Shown here piece by piece: positions 16,459 to 24,848 of a stretch of DNA of 64,000 nt (its first letter is position 1; each line of letters opens with the position of its first letter). The position numbers and the translations under genes were made by a program. The stretch lies in the NCBI RefSeq assembly GCF_014649495.1, contig NZ_BMTD01000031.1, positions 1 through 64,000 on the forward strand. The letters run 5' to 3'. The notes under the pieces are model-generated. The model had not been told where the DNA came from and made no database searches. It saw only the letters and a program-made list of their open reading frames with translations. Source of the DNA: Streptomyces filipinensis. GTDB lineage: Bacteria > Actinomycetota > Actinomycetes > Streptomycetales > Streptomycetaceae.

Positions 16459-17583
16459 GTGAAGCTTCAGCGCAAGAACCGGCTGCGCGCCCTTTCGCTC
16501 GGTGCGATCGCCGTGACCGGTGCCCTGGCCCTGACGGCGTGCGGCTCCGACGACAACGGCGGCAAGGCGTCGGGCAACGCGTCCGGCTCCGCCAACGCCT
16601 CCTCGGCCAAGTGCGACGGCGCCAAGGGCCAGCTGCTGGCCGACGGCTCCTCCGCGCAGAAGAACGCGATCGACGCGTGGGTCAAGGCGTTCTCGCAGGC
16701 CTGCGGCGTGCAGATCAACTACAAGGGCGGCGGCTCCGGCGCCGGTGTCACCTCCTTCAACCAGGGCCAGCTCGCGTTCGCCGGTTCGGACTCCGCGCTG
16801 AAGCCCGAAGAGGTCACCGCCTCCAAGAAGGTCTGCTCCGGCGGCCAGGGCATCGACCTGCCGATGGTCGGCGGCCCGATCGCCCTCGGTTACAACGTCC
16901 CGGGTGTCGACAACCTGGTCCTGGACGCCCAGACGATCGCCAAGATCTTCGACAGCAAGATCAAGAACTGGAACGACCCGGCGATCAAGAAGCTGAACCC
17001 GTCGGCGAAGCTGCCCGACCTGAAGATCCAGGCCTTCCACCGTTCCGAGGACTCCGGTACCACGGACAACTTCACCAAGTACCTGATCGCCACCACCCCG
17101 GCCAACTGGAAGTACTCCGGCGGCAAGGCCTGGCAGGCGCAGGGCGGCCAGGCGGCCTCCGGCTCCGCCGGTGTGGCCCAGGGCGTCAAGCAGAACTCCG
17201 GCGCGATCGGCTACTTCGAGCTGTCCTACGCCAAGGACATCAACACCGTCTCCATCGCCACCGGCGCCAAGACCCCGGTCAAGCCGTCCGTGGAGAGCGC
17301 GACCGCCGACATCGCGGCCGCCAAGGTCGTCGGCACCGGCAAGGACCTGTCGCTGAAGCTGGACTACGCCACCAAGGCCGAGAACGCCTACCCGATCACC
17401 CTGGTGACGTACGAGATCGTCTGCGACAAGGGCAACAAGGCCGACACCCTGCCCGCCACCAAGGCGTTCCTGCGCTACATCGCCAGCGAGGACGGCCAGA
17501 AGGTGCTGTCGAGCAACGACTACGCCCCGATCCCCGACGAGATCATCGCCAAGGTCCGCACCACCATCGAGGGCCTGAGCTGA
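16459..17583 (+). CDS. pstS: Phosphate ABC transporter substrate-binding lipoprotein PstS
   Basis: A 374-aa periplasm-side phosphate receptor. A lipoprotein signal peptide ends at LTACGSDD (lipobox Cys at about residue 28). The phosphate-binding signatures of PstS are clear: ADGSSAQKNAIDAW near the N-terminus, GSGAGVTSF and HRSEDSGTTDNFTKYL in the centre. Length matches the family. The GTG at 16459 has GGAAGGA 9 bases upstream; a longer frame upstream lies in the PHO-box promoter and is unlikely. First gene of pstSCAB, expected to be strongly induced by phosphate limitation through PhoP. Confidence 0.96.
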   Translation: MKLQRKNRLRALSLGAIAVTGALALTACGSDDNGGKASGNASGSANASSAKCDGAKGQLLADGSSAQKNAIDAWVKAFSQACGVQINYKGGGSGAGVTSFNQGQLAFAGSDSALKPEEVTASKKVCSGGQGIDLPMVGGPIALGYNVPGVDNLVLDAQTIAKIFDSKIKNWNDPAIKKLNPSAKLPDLKIQAFHRSEDSGTTDNFTKYLIATTPANWKYSGGKAWQAQGGQAASGSAGVAQGVKQNSGAIGYFELSYAKDINTVSIATGAKTPVKPSVESATADIAAAKVVGTGKDLSLKLDYATKAENAYPITLVTYEIVCDKGNKADTLPATKAFLRYIASEDGQKVLSSNDYAPIPDEIIAKVRTTIEGLS

Positions 17584-17697
17584 CCTGATCCGAGAGTGCG
17601 GCCCGTGCCCGACAGGGCCCGGGCCGCACCGTCCGGTGCACCGCCGCCATGAGCCGTCGCCCGTGAGGGCGCCCGGCTCCGCAGACCGGAGAACCCG

Positions 17698-18705
17698 ATG
17701 GACATATCGACCAAGACAACTGACGCACCTCCCCCCACGCCCCAGCCCGGGGTGACCGAGCAGAAGCGCAACGCCCGCGGCGCGTCCCGCCCCGGCGACC
17801 GCATCTTCCTCGGCCTGTCCCGGGGCTCCGGCATCCTGCTGCTGGTGATCATGGCCGCGATCGCGGTCTTCCTCACCTACCGCGCCTCCCTCGCGATCAG
17901 CAAGGACCACGGCAACTTCCTGACCACCTTCGAGTGGAACACCAACCTCACCCCGCCGACCTTCGGCATCGCGGTGCTGGCCTACGGCACGGTCATCTCC
18001 TCGATCATCGCCATGGTCATCGCGGTCCCCGTCGCCGTCGCGATCGCGCTGTTCCTCACCCACTACGCCCCGCGCCGGCTGAGCGGTCCCATCGCCTATG
18101 TGATCGACCTGCTCGCCGCCGTGCCGTCCATCGTCTACGGCCTCTGGGGCGCCCTGATCCTCGTCCCGCACATGACGGGCCTGTACGGCTGGCTGAACGA
18201 CTACCTGGGCTGGACCGGCCTGTTCTCCTGGGACGAGGGCGCACCCCGCGCCATGCTCACCGTCGGCATCCTGCTGGCGATCATGATCCTGCCGATCATC
18301 ACCAACGTCAGCCGTGAGGTGTTCCGGCAGGTCCCGCGGATGCACGAGGAGGCCGCGCTGGCCCTCGGCGCCACCCGCTGGGAGGTCGTCCGCATGGCCG
18401 TCCTGCCCTTCGGCCGCTCCGGTGTGATCTCCGCGTCCATGCTCGGCCTCGGCCGCGCCCTCGGCGAGACGATGGCCGTCGCCACCGTGCTCTCCCCGGA
18501 CTACGTCATCCACCTCAGCCTGCTGAACCCGGGCGGTGGCACCTTCGCGCAGAACATCGCCAGCAAGTTCGGTGAGGCCACCGAGCAGGGCCGTGACGCG
18601 CTGATCGCCTCCGGTCTCGTCCTGTTCGTCATCACCCTGCTGGTCAACGGCGCGGCCCGCGCGATCATCGCCCGCCGCAAGGAGTACTCGGGGGCCAACG
18701 CATGA
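17698..18705 (+). CDS. pstC: Phosphate ABC transporter permease PstC
   Basis: A 335-aa integral membrane permease with six predicted helices. It carries the ABC permease EAA loop (EEAALALGATRWEVVRMAVLPFGRSG) that docks on PstB. The N-terminal 40 residues are polar and cytoplasmic, longer than in enterobacterial PstC. It follows pstS after 114 bases; a GGAGAA site precedes the ATG. Its stop overlaps the start of pstA (ATGA), so the two permease subunits are translationally coupled for stoichiometric synthesis. Confidence 0.95.
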   Translation: MDISTKTTDAPPPTPQPGVTEQKRNARGASRPGDRIFLGLSRGSGILLLVIMAAIAVFLTYRASLAISKDHGNFLTTFEWNTNLTPPTFGIAVLAYGTVISSIIAMVIAVPVAVAIALFLTHYAPRRLSGPIAYVIDLLAAVPSIVYGLWGALILVPHMTGLYGWLNDYLGWTGLFSWDEGAPRAMLTVGILLAIMILPIITNVSREVFRQVPRMHEEAALALGATRWEVVRMAVLPFGRSGVISASMLGLGRALGETMAVATVLSPDYVIHLSLLNPGGGTFAQNIASKFGEATEQGRDALIASGLVLFVITLLVNGAARAIIARRKEYSGANA

Positions 18706-19763
18706 GCACCGCAGCCGTCACCGACAAGCGCCCCAGCTCGCTGCGCGGCGCCAGCCTCCCGAAGTGGTCCCCGTGGGCCATCGCCGCCGGCTCGGTCGTC
18801 GTGGCCGTGGCCATCGGCCTGATCGGCGGACTGAGCAGCAAGATCCAGTGGGGTCTGATCGCCGCGATCCTGTTCGTCCTCGGCACCTACGGCATCGCCG
18901 CCCGGGTGGAGGGCCGCCGGCAGGCCAAGGACCGGGTCGCCACCTCCCTCGTCTGGGTCGCCTTCCTGCTCGCCGTCATCCCGCTGGTCTCCCTGGTCTG
19001 GACGACCGTCTCGCGCGGTGTGAAGGTCCTCGACGTCTACTTCCTCACCCACTCCATGGGAGTCGTCGCCGACTCCGAGCCCGGTGGCGGCATCTACCAC
19101 GCCATCATCGGCAGCCTGGAGCAGGTCGGTCTCGCCACGGTGATCGGTGCGCCGGTCGGCATCCTCACCGCGATCTACCTGGTGGAGTACGGGCGGGGCA
19201 AGCTCGCCAAGTCCGTCACGTTCTTCGTGGACGTGATGACCGGTATCCCGTCGATCGTCGCGGGTCTGTTCATCCTGTCGCTGATGCTCATCTTCGAGAT
19301 GCAGCCGTTCGGCTTCGCCGGCTCGCTGGCCCTGGCCATCCTGATGATGCCGGTCGTCGTCCGCTCCACCGAGGAGATGCTCAAGCTCGTCCCGAACGAA
19401 CTGCGCGAGGCCTCGCTGGCGCTCGGTGTGCCGAAGTGGCGGACCATCCTGAAGGTGGTCCTGCCGACCTCCATCGGCGGTATCACCACCGGCGTCATGC
19501 TGGCCATCGCCCGTATCGCGGGCGAGACCGCCCCGGTGCTGCTGCTGGTGTTCGGGAACCCGTTCATCAACAACAACCCGTTCGAGGGTGCGCAGGCGTC
19601 GTTGCCGCTGTACATCTACCAGCAGTACGCGCAGAGCGCGGGCGCCAACGCGGCGTACGACCGCGCGTGGGCGGCGTCCCTCACGCTGATCGCCTTCGTG
19701 ATGATCCTCAACTTGGTGGCCCGCGGCATCGCCCGCTGGAAGGCCCCGAAGACCGGTCGCTAA
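18702..19763 (+). CDS. pstA: Phosphate ABC transporter permease PstA
   Basis: A 353-aa permease subunit partnering PstC. Two helices near the N-terminus are followed by the permease core with the EAA loop (REASLALGVPKWRTILKVVLPTSIGG). The first 110 residues contain an extra pair of hydrophobic segments relative to E. coli PstA, as is common in actinobacteria. The start ATG overlaps the pstC stop by 4 bases. It is followed after 71 bases by pstB. Confidence 0.95.
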   Translation: MSTAAVTDKRPSSLRGASLPKWSPWAIAAGSVVVAVAIGLIGGLSSKIQWGLIAAILFVLGTYGIAARVEGRRQAKDRVATSLVWVAFLLAVIPLVSLVWTTVSRGVKVLDVYFLTHSMGVVADSEPGGGIYHAIIGSLEQVGLATVIGAPVGILTAIYLVEYGRGKLAKSVTFFVDVMTGIPSIVAGLFILSLMLIFEMQPFGFAGSLALAILMMPVVVRSTEEMLKLVPNELREASLALGVPKWRTILKVVLPTSIGGITTGVMLAIARIAGETAPVLLLVFGNPFINNNPFEGAQASLPLYIYQQYAQSAGANAAYDRAWAASLTLIAFVMILNLVARGIARWKAPKTGR

Positions 19764-19834
19764 GGCGACTATTTCCGGCTCCGCCGGGCGGGGCCCCTCA
19801 GCGACCGAGCTTGAATTCTGGAAGTGAAGTAGAC

Positions 19835-20611
19835 ATGGCCAAGCGAATCGACGTAAGCGGACTGACCGCCTACTACGGCTCCCACAAGGCGATCGAAGAC
19901 ATATCGATGACCGTCGAGCCGCGTTCGGTGACGGCGTTCATCGGCCCCTCCGGCTGCGGCAAGTCGACGTTCCTGCGCACGCTGAACCGGATGCACGAGG
20001 TCACCCCCGGTGGCCGCGTCGAGGGCAAGGTGCTGCTGGACGACGAGGACCTGTACGGCGCCGGCATCGACCCGGTGTCGGTCCGCCGCGAGGTCGGCAT
20101 GGTGTTCCAGCGGCCGAACCCCTTCCCGACGATGTCGATCTTCGACAACGTGGCGGCGGGCCTGCGGCTGAACGGCAAGTACCGCAAGAGCGAGCTGAAC
20201 GACGTCGTCGAGAAGTCGCTCAAGGGCGCGAACCTCTGGAACGAGGTCAAGGACCGCCTGAACAAGCCGGGCTCCGGTCTGTCCGGTGGCCAGCAGCAGC
20301 GGCTGTGCATCGCCCGCGCGATCGCGGTCGAGCCGAAGGTGCTCCTCATGGACGAGCCCTGCTCCGCCCTGGACCCGATCTCGACCCTCGCGATCGAGGA
20401 CCTGATCGGTGAGCTGAAGGAGCGCTTCACGATCGTCATCGTGACGCACAACATGCAGCAGGCCGCGCGTGTCTCGGACCGTACGGCGTTCTTCAACCTG
20501 GCCGCCGTCGGCCAGCCCGGCCGGCTGATCGAGATCGACGACACCGAGCGCATCTTCTCCAACCCGTCGGTCCAGGCGACCGAGGACTACATCTCGGGCC
20601 GCTTCGGCTAG
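19835..20611 (+). CDS. pstB: Phosphate ABC transporter ATP-binding protein PstB
   Basis: A 258-aa ABC ATPase powering phosphate import. It has Walker A GPSGCGKS (about residues 36-43), the signature LSGGQQQR, Walker B LLMDEPCSALDP and the switch His in VTHNMQQ. The GMVFQRPNPFP element is typical of PstB. ATG 19835 follows GGAAGTGA. Last gene of the operon, followed by two strong hairpins. Confidence 0.96.
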   Translation: MAKRIDVSGLTAYYGSHKAIEDISMTVEPRSVTAFIGPSGCGKSTFLRTLNRMHEVTPGGRVEGKVLLDDEDLYGAGIDPVSVRREVGMVFQRPNPFPTMSIFDNVAAGLRLNGKYRKSELNDVVEKSLKGANLWNEVKDRLNKPGSGLSGGQQQRLCIARAIAVEPKVLLMDEPCSALDPISTLAIEDLIGELKERFTIVIVTHNMQQAARVSDRTAFFNLAAVGQPGRLIEIDDTERIFSNPSVQATEDYISGRFG

Positions 20612-20632
20612 GCCGGGCGCCCCGCAAAGACC

Positions 20633-20666
20633 CCTCGCGGTGCTGCATGGCGGTGCCACCGCGAGG
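20633..20666 (+). terminator. Terminator downstream of pstB
   Basis: A perfect 10-bp stem (CCTCGCGGTG with CACCGCGAGG) and 14-base loop lies 22 bases past the pstB stop. Confidence 0.75.
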
Positions 20667-20674
20667 ACGCAAAA

Positions 20675-20705
20675 GAGCCCGCCCCTGGCTCCCGGGGGCG
20701 GGCTC
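20675..20705. terminator. Bidirectional terminator between pstB and the PiT gene
   Basis: A perfect 11-bp stem (GAGCCCGCCCC at 20675-20685 with 20695-20705), preceded by AAAA. It lies between convergent operons and would stop transcription from both; the rest of the 258-base gap shows no gene. Confidence 0.8.
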
Positions 20706-20869
20706 CTGCGTATACCGGCAGCGCACCTGCCGCACGGCCGCGGCAGCGCACCTGGCCGGACGCCCCCGGCAGCGCACCCGGCGCCCGGATACGCCACCGC
20801 CCGCCCCTCGGCCGGCTTCTCAGCCGATCGGGACGGGCGGGCGGGTGTCCGGGGCGGCCGGCCGGAGCG

Positions 20870-21868
20870 CTACAGCACCACGAGGTCGATGACCCCGAAA
20901 GCCAGCGCGGCGACGAGCGCGGCGGCCGGCATGGTGATGAACCAGCCCAGGACGATGTTCTTGGCCACGCCCCAGCGGACGGCGTTGACGCGCTTGGTCG
21001 CGCCCACGCCCATGATCGCCGAGGTGATGACGTGGGTCGTGGAGATCGGCGCCTTGAAGAGGAACGCCGTGCCGAACATGATCGACGCCCCGGTCGCCTC
21101 CGCCGCGAAACCCTGCGGCGGGTCCAGCTCGATGATCTTGCGGCCCAGGGTGCGCATGATGCGCCAGCCGCCGGCGTAGGTGCCCAGGGAGAGCATGATC
21201 GCCGAGACGATCTTCACCCAGACCGGGATCGGGTCGCCGAACGTCTCGTGGCCGGAGATCACCAGGGCCATGACGACGACACCCATGGTCTTCTGGGCGT
21301 CCTGGAGGCCGTGGCCCAGGGCCATGCCGGCCGCCGAGACGGTCTGGGCGATGCGGAAGCCCCGCTTGGCCTTGTGGGGGTTGGAGCGGCGGAACATCCA
21401 CAGGATCGCCGTCATCACCAGGTAGCCGCCGACCAGGCCGACCACCGGGGACAGGAACATCGGGATGATGATCTTGTCCACGACGCCGTTCCAGTGGACC
21501 GCCGTACCGCCCGCCAGGGCCGCGCCCACCAGGCCGCCGAACAGTGCGTGGGAGGACGAGGACGGCAGGCCGAAGTACCAGGTGATCAGGTTCCAGGTGA
21601 TCGCGCCGACGAGTGCCGCGAAGAGGATGCCCATCCCCGTCGAGCCCTCGGGCGTGGCGATCAGTCCCTCGCTGACGGTCTTGGCGACGCCCGAGCCCAG
21701 GAAGGCGCCGGCCAGGTTCATGACCGCCGCCATGGCGAGGGCCGCCCGGGGGGTCAGCGCCCGCGTCGACACCGACGTCGCGATCGCGTTCGCGGAGTCG
21801 TGGAAGCCGTTCGTGTACGTGAAGAAGAGCGCGACCGCGATGGTCACGACCAGGGCGAAGGTGTCCAT
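20870..21868 (-). CDS. PiT family low-affinity inorganic phosphate transporter
   Basis: A 332-aa secondary transporter (Pit/PHO4 family) using a proton or cation gradient to import phosphate, probably as a metal-phosphate complex. Both family signatures are visible: TNGFHDSANAIATSV in the N-terminal half and APISTTHVITSAIMGVG in the C-terminal half, the inverted-repeat hallmark of PiT. About eight to ten membrane helices. It is the second gene of an operon with the PhoU-like gene (7-base gap), a pairing usual for Streptomyces Pit systems. It converges on pstB, so high- and low-affinity uptake genes sit tail to tail. Confidence 0.93.
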   Translation of the reverse strand: MDTFALVVTIAVALFFTYTNGFHDSANAIATSVSTRALTPRAALAMAAVMNLAGAFLGSGVAKTVSEGLIATPEGSTGMGILFAALVGAITWNLITWYFGLPSSSSHALFGGLVGAALAGGTAVHWNGVVDKIIIPMFLSPVVGLVGGYLVMTAILWMFRRSNPHKAKRGFRIAQTVSAAGMALGHGLQDAQKTMGVVVMALVISGHETFGDPIPVWVKIVSAIMLSLGTYAGGWRIMRTLGRKIIELDPPQGFAAEATGASIMFGTAFLFKAPISTTHVITSAIMGVGATKRVNAVRWGVAKNIVLGWFITMPAAALVAALAFGVIDLVVL

Positions 21869-21875
21869 CGACGCC

Positions 21876-22496
21876 TCAGGACTCCTTGACGGCGATGGTC
21901 TCCACCGTGTTCGCCACGTGCTCGAACGCGTCCGCGGCCTCTTCCAGGACGTCCACGATCTGCTTGAGCTTGAGCACCTCGATGGCGTCGTACTTGCCGT
22001 TGAAGAGGTGCGCGAGGAGCTTGCGGTGGATCTGGTCCGCCTGGTTCTCCAGGCGGTTCACCTCGATCCAGTACTCGGTGAGGTTGTCCATCGTGCGCAG
22101 GTTCGGCATCGCCTCCGCGGTGAGCTCGGCGGCCCGCGCCAGCACCTCGATCTGCTGCTCGACGCCCTTCGGCAGTTCCTCGACGTTGTAGAGGACGACC
22201 AGGTCGACGGCCTCCTCCATGAAGTCCATGATGTCGTCGAGTGAGCCGGCGAGGGCGTAGATGTCCTCGCGGTCGAACGGCGTGATGAACGAGGAGTTCA
22301 GCTGGTGGAAGATCGCGTGCGTGGCGTCGTCACCCGCGTGTTCCGCGGCCCGCATACGCTCTGCGATCTCGGCTCGGGCAGGTGCGTCCGCCCCGAGCAG
22401 TTCCATCAGGAGCTTCGAGCCCGTGACGATGTTGTCCGCGGATGCGGCGAACATGTCGTAGAAGCTCGTCTCCCTGGGGGTCAGACGAAAGCGCAC
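21876..22496 (-). CDS. PhoU-like DUF47 protein, partner of the PiT transporter
   Basis: A 206-aa all-helical protein of the DUF47/PhoU_div family. The paired motifs (E-x3-H-x3-D-type, as in AAEHAGDDATHAI and NRLENQADQIHRKLL) are the likely metal-binding sites of this family. These proteins lie upstream of pit genes and are thought to regulate the transporter in response to phosphate. The GTG at 22496 is preceded by GAGGA. It diverges from csoR. Confidence 0.92.
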   Translation of the reverse strand: MRFRLTPRETSFYDMFAASADNIVTGSKLLMELLGADAPARAEIAERMRAAEHAGDDATHAIFHQLNSSFITPFDREDIYALAGSLDDIMDFMEEAVDLVVLYNVEELPKGVEQQIEVLARAAELTAEAMPNLRTMDNLTEYWIEVNRLENQADQIHRKLLAHLFNGKYDAIEVLKLKQIVDVLEEAADAFEHVANTVETIAVKES

Positions 22497-22651
22497 GTGG
22501 GGTCCTCGGGGTGCTTCGGTTTCGGTCAGGCTGATGCTAGGCGCATCATCCGGCCACGGCTATCGGGCCGCATCCCAGTGTCGCCCATCGGGCAGAGTGA
22601 TCAGCACGGGGGCGTACCAAGGGCTCACTACCCCGGAAAATTCGTTACCAT

Positions 22652-22668
22652 ATACCCAGTAGGGGTAT
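22652..22668. promoter_or_regulatory. CsoR operator
   Basis: ATACCC-AGTAG-GGGTAT, an inverted repeat with 6-bp arms, lies 35 bases upstream of the csoR start. CsoR proteins bind G/C-rich pseudo-palindromes of this TACCC...GGGTA form, and copper binding releases them. The position implies autorepression. Confidence 0.8.
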
Positions 22669-22702
22669 GTATCCGCAGCTCGTCCCGAGATGGAGGCCCG
22701 CG

Positions 22703-23008
22703 ATGACGACGACCGAGGCCGGCGCCACGCACGGCTACCACAAGCAGAAGGACGAGCACCTCAAGCGGCTGCGCCGGATCGAGGGGCAGATCCGCGGCCT
22801 GCAGCGCATGGTCGACGAGGACACGTACTGCATCGACATACTCACGCAGGTCTCGGCCTCCACCAAGGCGCTGCAGTCCTTCGCGCTGCAGCTGCTGGAG
22901 GAGCACCTGCGGCACTGTGTCGCGGACGCGGCCCTCAAGGGGGGCGACGAGATCGAGGCGAAGGTGGACGAGGCGACGAAGGCGATCGGCCGTCTGCTGC
23001 GCACCTGA
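22703..23008 (+). CDS. csoR: Copper-sensing transcriptional repressor CsoR
   Basis: A 101-aa all-helical repressor. The Cu(I) ligands are present: Cys in DTYCIDIL on helix 2 and the H-x3-C pair in HLRHCVAD. An N-terminal basic helix (KDEHLKRLRRIEGQIRGLQRM) mediates DNA contact. It corresponds to the S. coelicolor/S. lividans CsoR that controls copper export genes genome-wide. No copper transporter is next to it here, so it acts in trans and on itself. ATG 22703 has GGAGG 8 bases upstream; a longer frame would read from inside the operator. It ends 16 bases from a convergent small gene. Confidence 0.93.
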   Translation: MTTTEAGATHGYHKQKDEHLKRLRRIEGQIRGLQRMVDEDTYCIDILTQVSASTKALQSFALQLLEEHLRHCVADAALKGGDEIEAKVDEATKAIGRLLRT

Positions 23009-23024
23009 GCCGCGCCCGGGGGCC

Positions 23025-23192
23025 TCAGGTGTCCTTCTCGTCGGCGACCCGCAGCACCTCGTCGATGCTCTCCAGGCTGAGCCGGTCCTCGGCCGCGGAG
23101 GCCGCGATGATCAGCTCCCCGCACAGCTCGATCTCGGCGAGGGCCACGTGGTCCTGCACCGCCGTACCGCCGAGCGGAGCCACCTGCCTCAC
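23025..23192 (-). CDS. 55-aa conserved-looking small acidic protein
   Basis: An unrecognised small gene, GTG at 23192 (or 23183) to TGA at 23025. Nearly every third codon position is G or C, as in neighbouring genes, and a GATGAGG purine-rich site lies upstream. The product (RQVAPLGGTAVQDHVALAEI near the start) is acidic with one Cys and looks like a short helical protein (LCGELIIAASAAEDRLSLES). It converges on csoR with 16 bases between stops and lies 92 bases downstream of a lipoprotein gene on the same strand. No function can be named. Confidence 0.65.
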   Translation of the reverse strand: MRQVAPLGGTAVQDHVALAEIELCGELIIAASAAEDRLSLESIDEVLRVADEKDT

Positions 23193-23284
23193 CTCATCTC
23201 TGCCGTCACCGACTTCCTAGGGTAGGCAGCGCTCTACACACCGCGCATGGCACGGACGGGCTACTTACGGGGTGGTGGGAGGGA

Positions 23285-24130
23285 CTAGTCGCCGCCCTCG
23301 GCGATCCGGCCCGCGTAGATGTCCGCTGAGCGCGGCAGCCGTACGTCCGCGGGGATGCCGTAGTCGTACAGCAGCGTCGTCGAGGCGACCGCCACCGGGG
23401 CCTTCTGCCGGCTGTTGACGAAGCTGAAGCGCTGTCTGAGCTTGCGGATGCGGCCCTGGTCGTCCAGGTAGGCGTCGAACGGAACCCGGGTCGTGGCGAA
23501 CCCTTTCGCCGCCGCGGCCAGTGGTTCCCGGTTCTCGGCGGAGGCCAGTCGGGCCGCGCTGCGCAGGTCCGCCGTGCCCCGGTAGTGCCGTACGGCCGTG
23601 CCGCCGACCTCGGTCCTGCCGACGTAGGACGCCGTACGGGTGCCGCGCAGCACCTCGGCCGCCGCGTACGGGTCGGTCACGCCGCCGGTGACCAGATTGC
23701 CGTCGGACAGGGTGGCCGTGTCCACCCGCACCCACTTGTCGGCGGGCACGCCCGCGCCCCGGTTCTTCATGAACAGCGCGCCGGGGGCGAGGAGTTCCGT
23801 GATCGGCTGGTGCTCGGCGGTGCCCGCCGGGTCCTCGGGCAGGACGACCGTGAGCCGGCCGAGGCGGCTGTGGAAGTCGTAGACGCCCTTGCCGCGGATG
23901 GTGACGCGGGTGCCGCCCGTGGCCATCTCCATGGAGGTGGTGGCCTTGGAGCTGCCCGCCCCGCGCAGCGTGTCGGCGGCCCGGTGCAGGACGGCGACCG
24001 GATCGCCCCCGCCCTTGACGTCCTCGGCGGCGGCCCCGCCAAAACAGCCCGTGGCACCCGCCCCCAGACCGAGCATGATGCCGACCGCGACGACCGTCCT
24101 GCCCGCGATCCTGTGCTGCCGCCGATCCAT
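23285..24130 (-). CDS. LppX/LprG-like secreted lipoprotein
   Basis: A 281-aa exported lipoprotein. A signal peptide after MDRRQHRIAG ends in a lipobox (GATGC), so the mature protein is anchored at the outer face of the membrane. The mature domain alternates short strands (TRVTIRGKGVYDF, VRHYRGTADL, FDAYLDDQGRIRKLR), resembling the half-barrel LppX/LolA fold that binds lipid or acyl chains. That assignment is from pattern, not a catalytic motif. ATG 24130 has GGTAGGCAGG just upstream. Its function in Streptomyces is unknown. Confidence 0.78.
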   Translation of the reverse strand: MDRRQHRIAGRTVVAVGIMLGLGAGATGCFGGAAAEDVKGGGDPVAVLHRAADTLRGAGSSKATTSMEMATGGTRVTIRGKGVYDFHSRLGRLTVVLPEDPAGTAEHQPITELLAPGALFMKNRGAGVPADKWVRVDTATLSDGNLVTGGVTDPYAAAEVLRGTRTASYVGRTEVGGTAVRHYRGTADLRSAARLASAENREPLAAAAKGFATTRVPFDAYLDDQGRIRKLRQRFSFVNSRQKAPVAVASTTLLYDYGIPADVRLPRSADIYAGRIAEGGD

Positions 24131-24273
24131 CGCCTGCCTACCCCCAGCCGGTACGTCCGTCACGGGCCCCCTGTCGTCCGGTTAACGACCGGTAGGTGGC
24201 GCCGTCACGCGCGGGCCGGGGAGCGGGGACGGGTGTGCGAGCGCTTCACCGGGCGGTGGGTAACGTTGTCGGT

Positions 24274-24459
24274 GTGGCATTCCAAGCGGCGCAGCAGGAC
24301 GAGCCGGAGCCGGCCCGGTCCGGGCGGGAACACCTCACCACGACGACCGAACAGGGCCGCTTCTGCGTGGCCCGCTGCAGCTGCGGCTGGCGGGGTCCCG
24401 CCCGCAGAGCCCGCAGCCAGGCCCGCACGGACGCGGAAGGTCACGCGGCGGAGCTGTGA
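24274..24459 (+). CDS. 61-aa conserved small protein with CxC-GW motif
   Basis: A small protein of unknown function. The centre holds FCVARCSCGWRGPARRARSQ, with a Cys-x3-Cys-x-Cys-type cluster that could bind zinc, followed by an acidic/His C-terminus. Similar short proteins are common in Streptomyces. GTG 24274 is preferred because TAACGT (24261-24266) sits 7 bases upstream as a -10 box, suggesting a leaderless transcript. The 3' end overlaps the convergent NUDIX gene by 19 bases. Confidence 0.65.
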   Translation: MAFQAAQQDEPEPARSGREHLTTTTEQGRFCVARCSCGWRGPARRARSQARTDAEGHAAEL

Positions 24460-24848
24460 AGCGCGTCCACCAGGTCACGGTCGCGGGGCTGGGTGAGGCG
24501 GCCGCGGGCCGCGGCCGGGGAGAGCCACAGGATCCGGTCCACCTCGTCGTTCGGGGTGAAATGGCCGGAAACCGCCTTGGCCGCCCAGTAACGCACCTGC
24601 TTGGGGCGGCCGTTGGCGAGATAGCGCACGGTCGGTAGCTCGTCTCCGGGCTCGGCCGTGTACCCGGTCTCCTCGGCGACCTCCCGAAGGGCGCCCGCGA
24701 GCGCGTCCTCGCCCCGCTTGAGCTTGCCCTTCGGGTGTGACCAGTCGTCGTACTTCGGCCGGTGGACCAGGCAGATCTCAAGACAGGCGTCCACGGGGGA
24801 ACGGCGCCACAGGACGCAGCCGGCCGCCTGGACCAGGGTGTCGTTCAC
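24441..24848 (-). CDS. NUDIX (MutT-like) hydrolase
   Basis: A 135-aa hydrolase of nucleoside-diphosphate-linked substrates. A complete NUDIX box is present (G-x5-E-x7-REVAEETG, from GKLKRGEDALAG at about residue 41). Start GTG overlaps the stop of the CHAD gene by 4 bases (GTGA), so it is translationally coupled. Third gene of ppk-CHAD-nudix. The association with polyphosphate metabolism suggests action on a nucleotide or polyphosphate-type substrate, but this is inference. It lacks the C-terminal phosphatase domain that some actinobacterial MutT proteins have. Confidence 0.9.
   Translation of the reverse strand: MNDTLVQAAGCVLWRRSPVDACLEICLVHRPKYDDWSHPKGKLKRGEDALAGALREVAEETGYTAEPGDELPTVRYLANGRPKQVRYWAAKAVSGHFTPNDEVDRILWLSPAAARGRLTQPRDRDLVDALHSSAA

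Noticed and set aside
24196..24273. N-terminal extension of the 61-aa Cys-motif protein
   Set aside because: Poor codon bias and no ribosome binding site; the GTG at 24274 follows a -10-like box.
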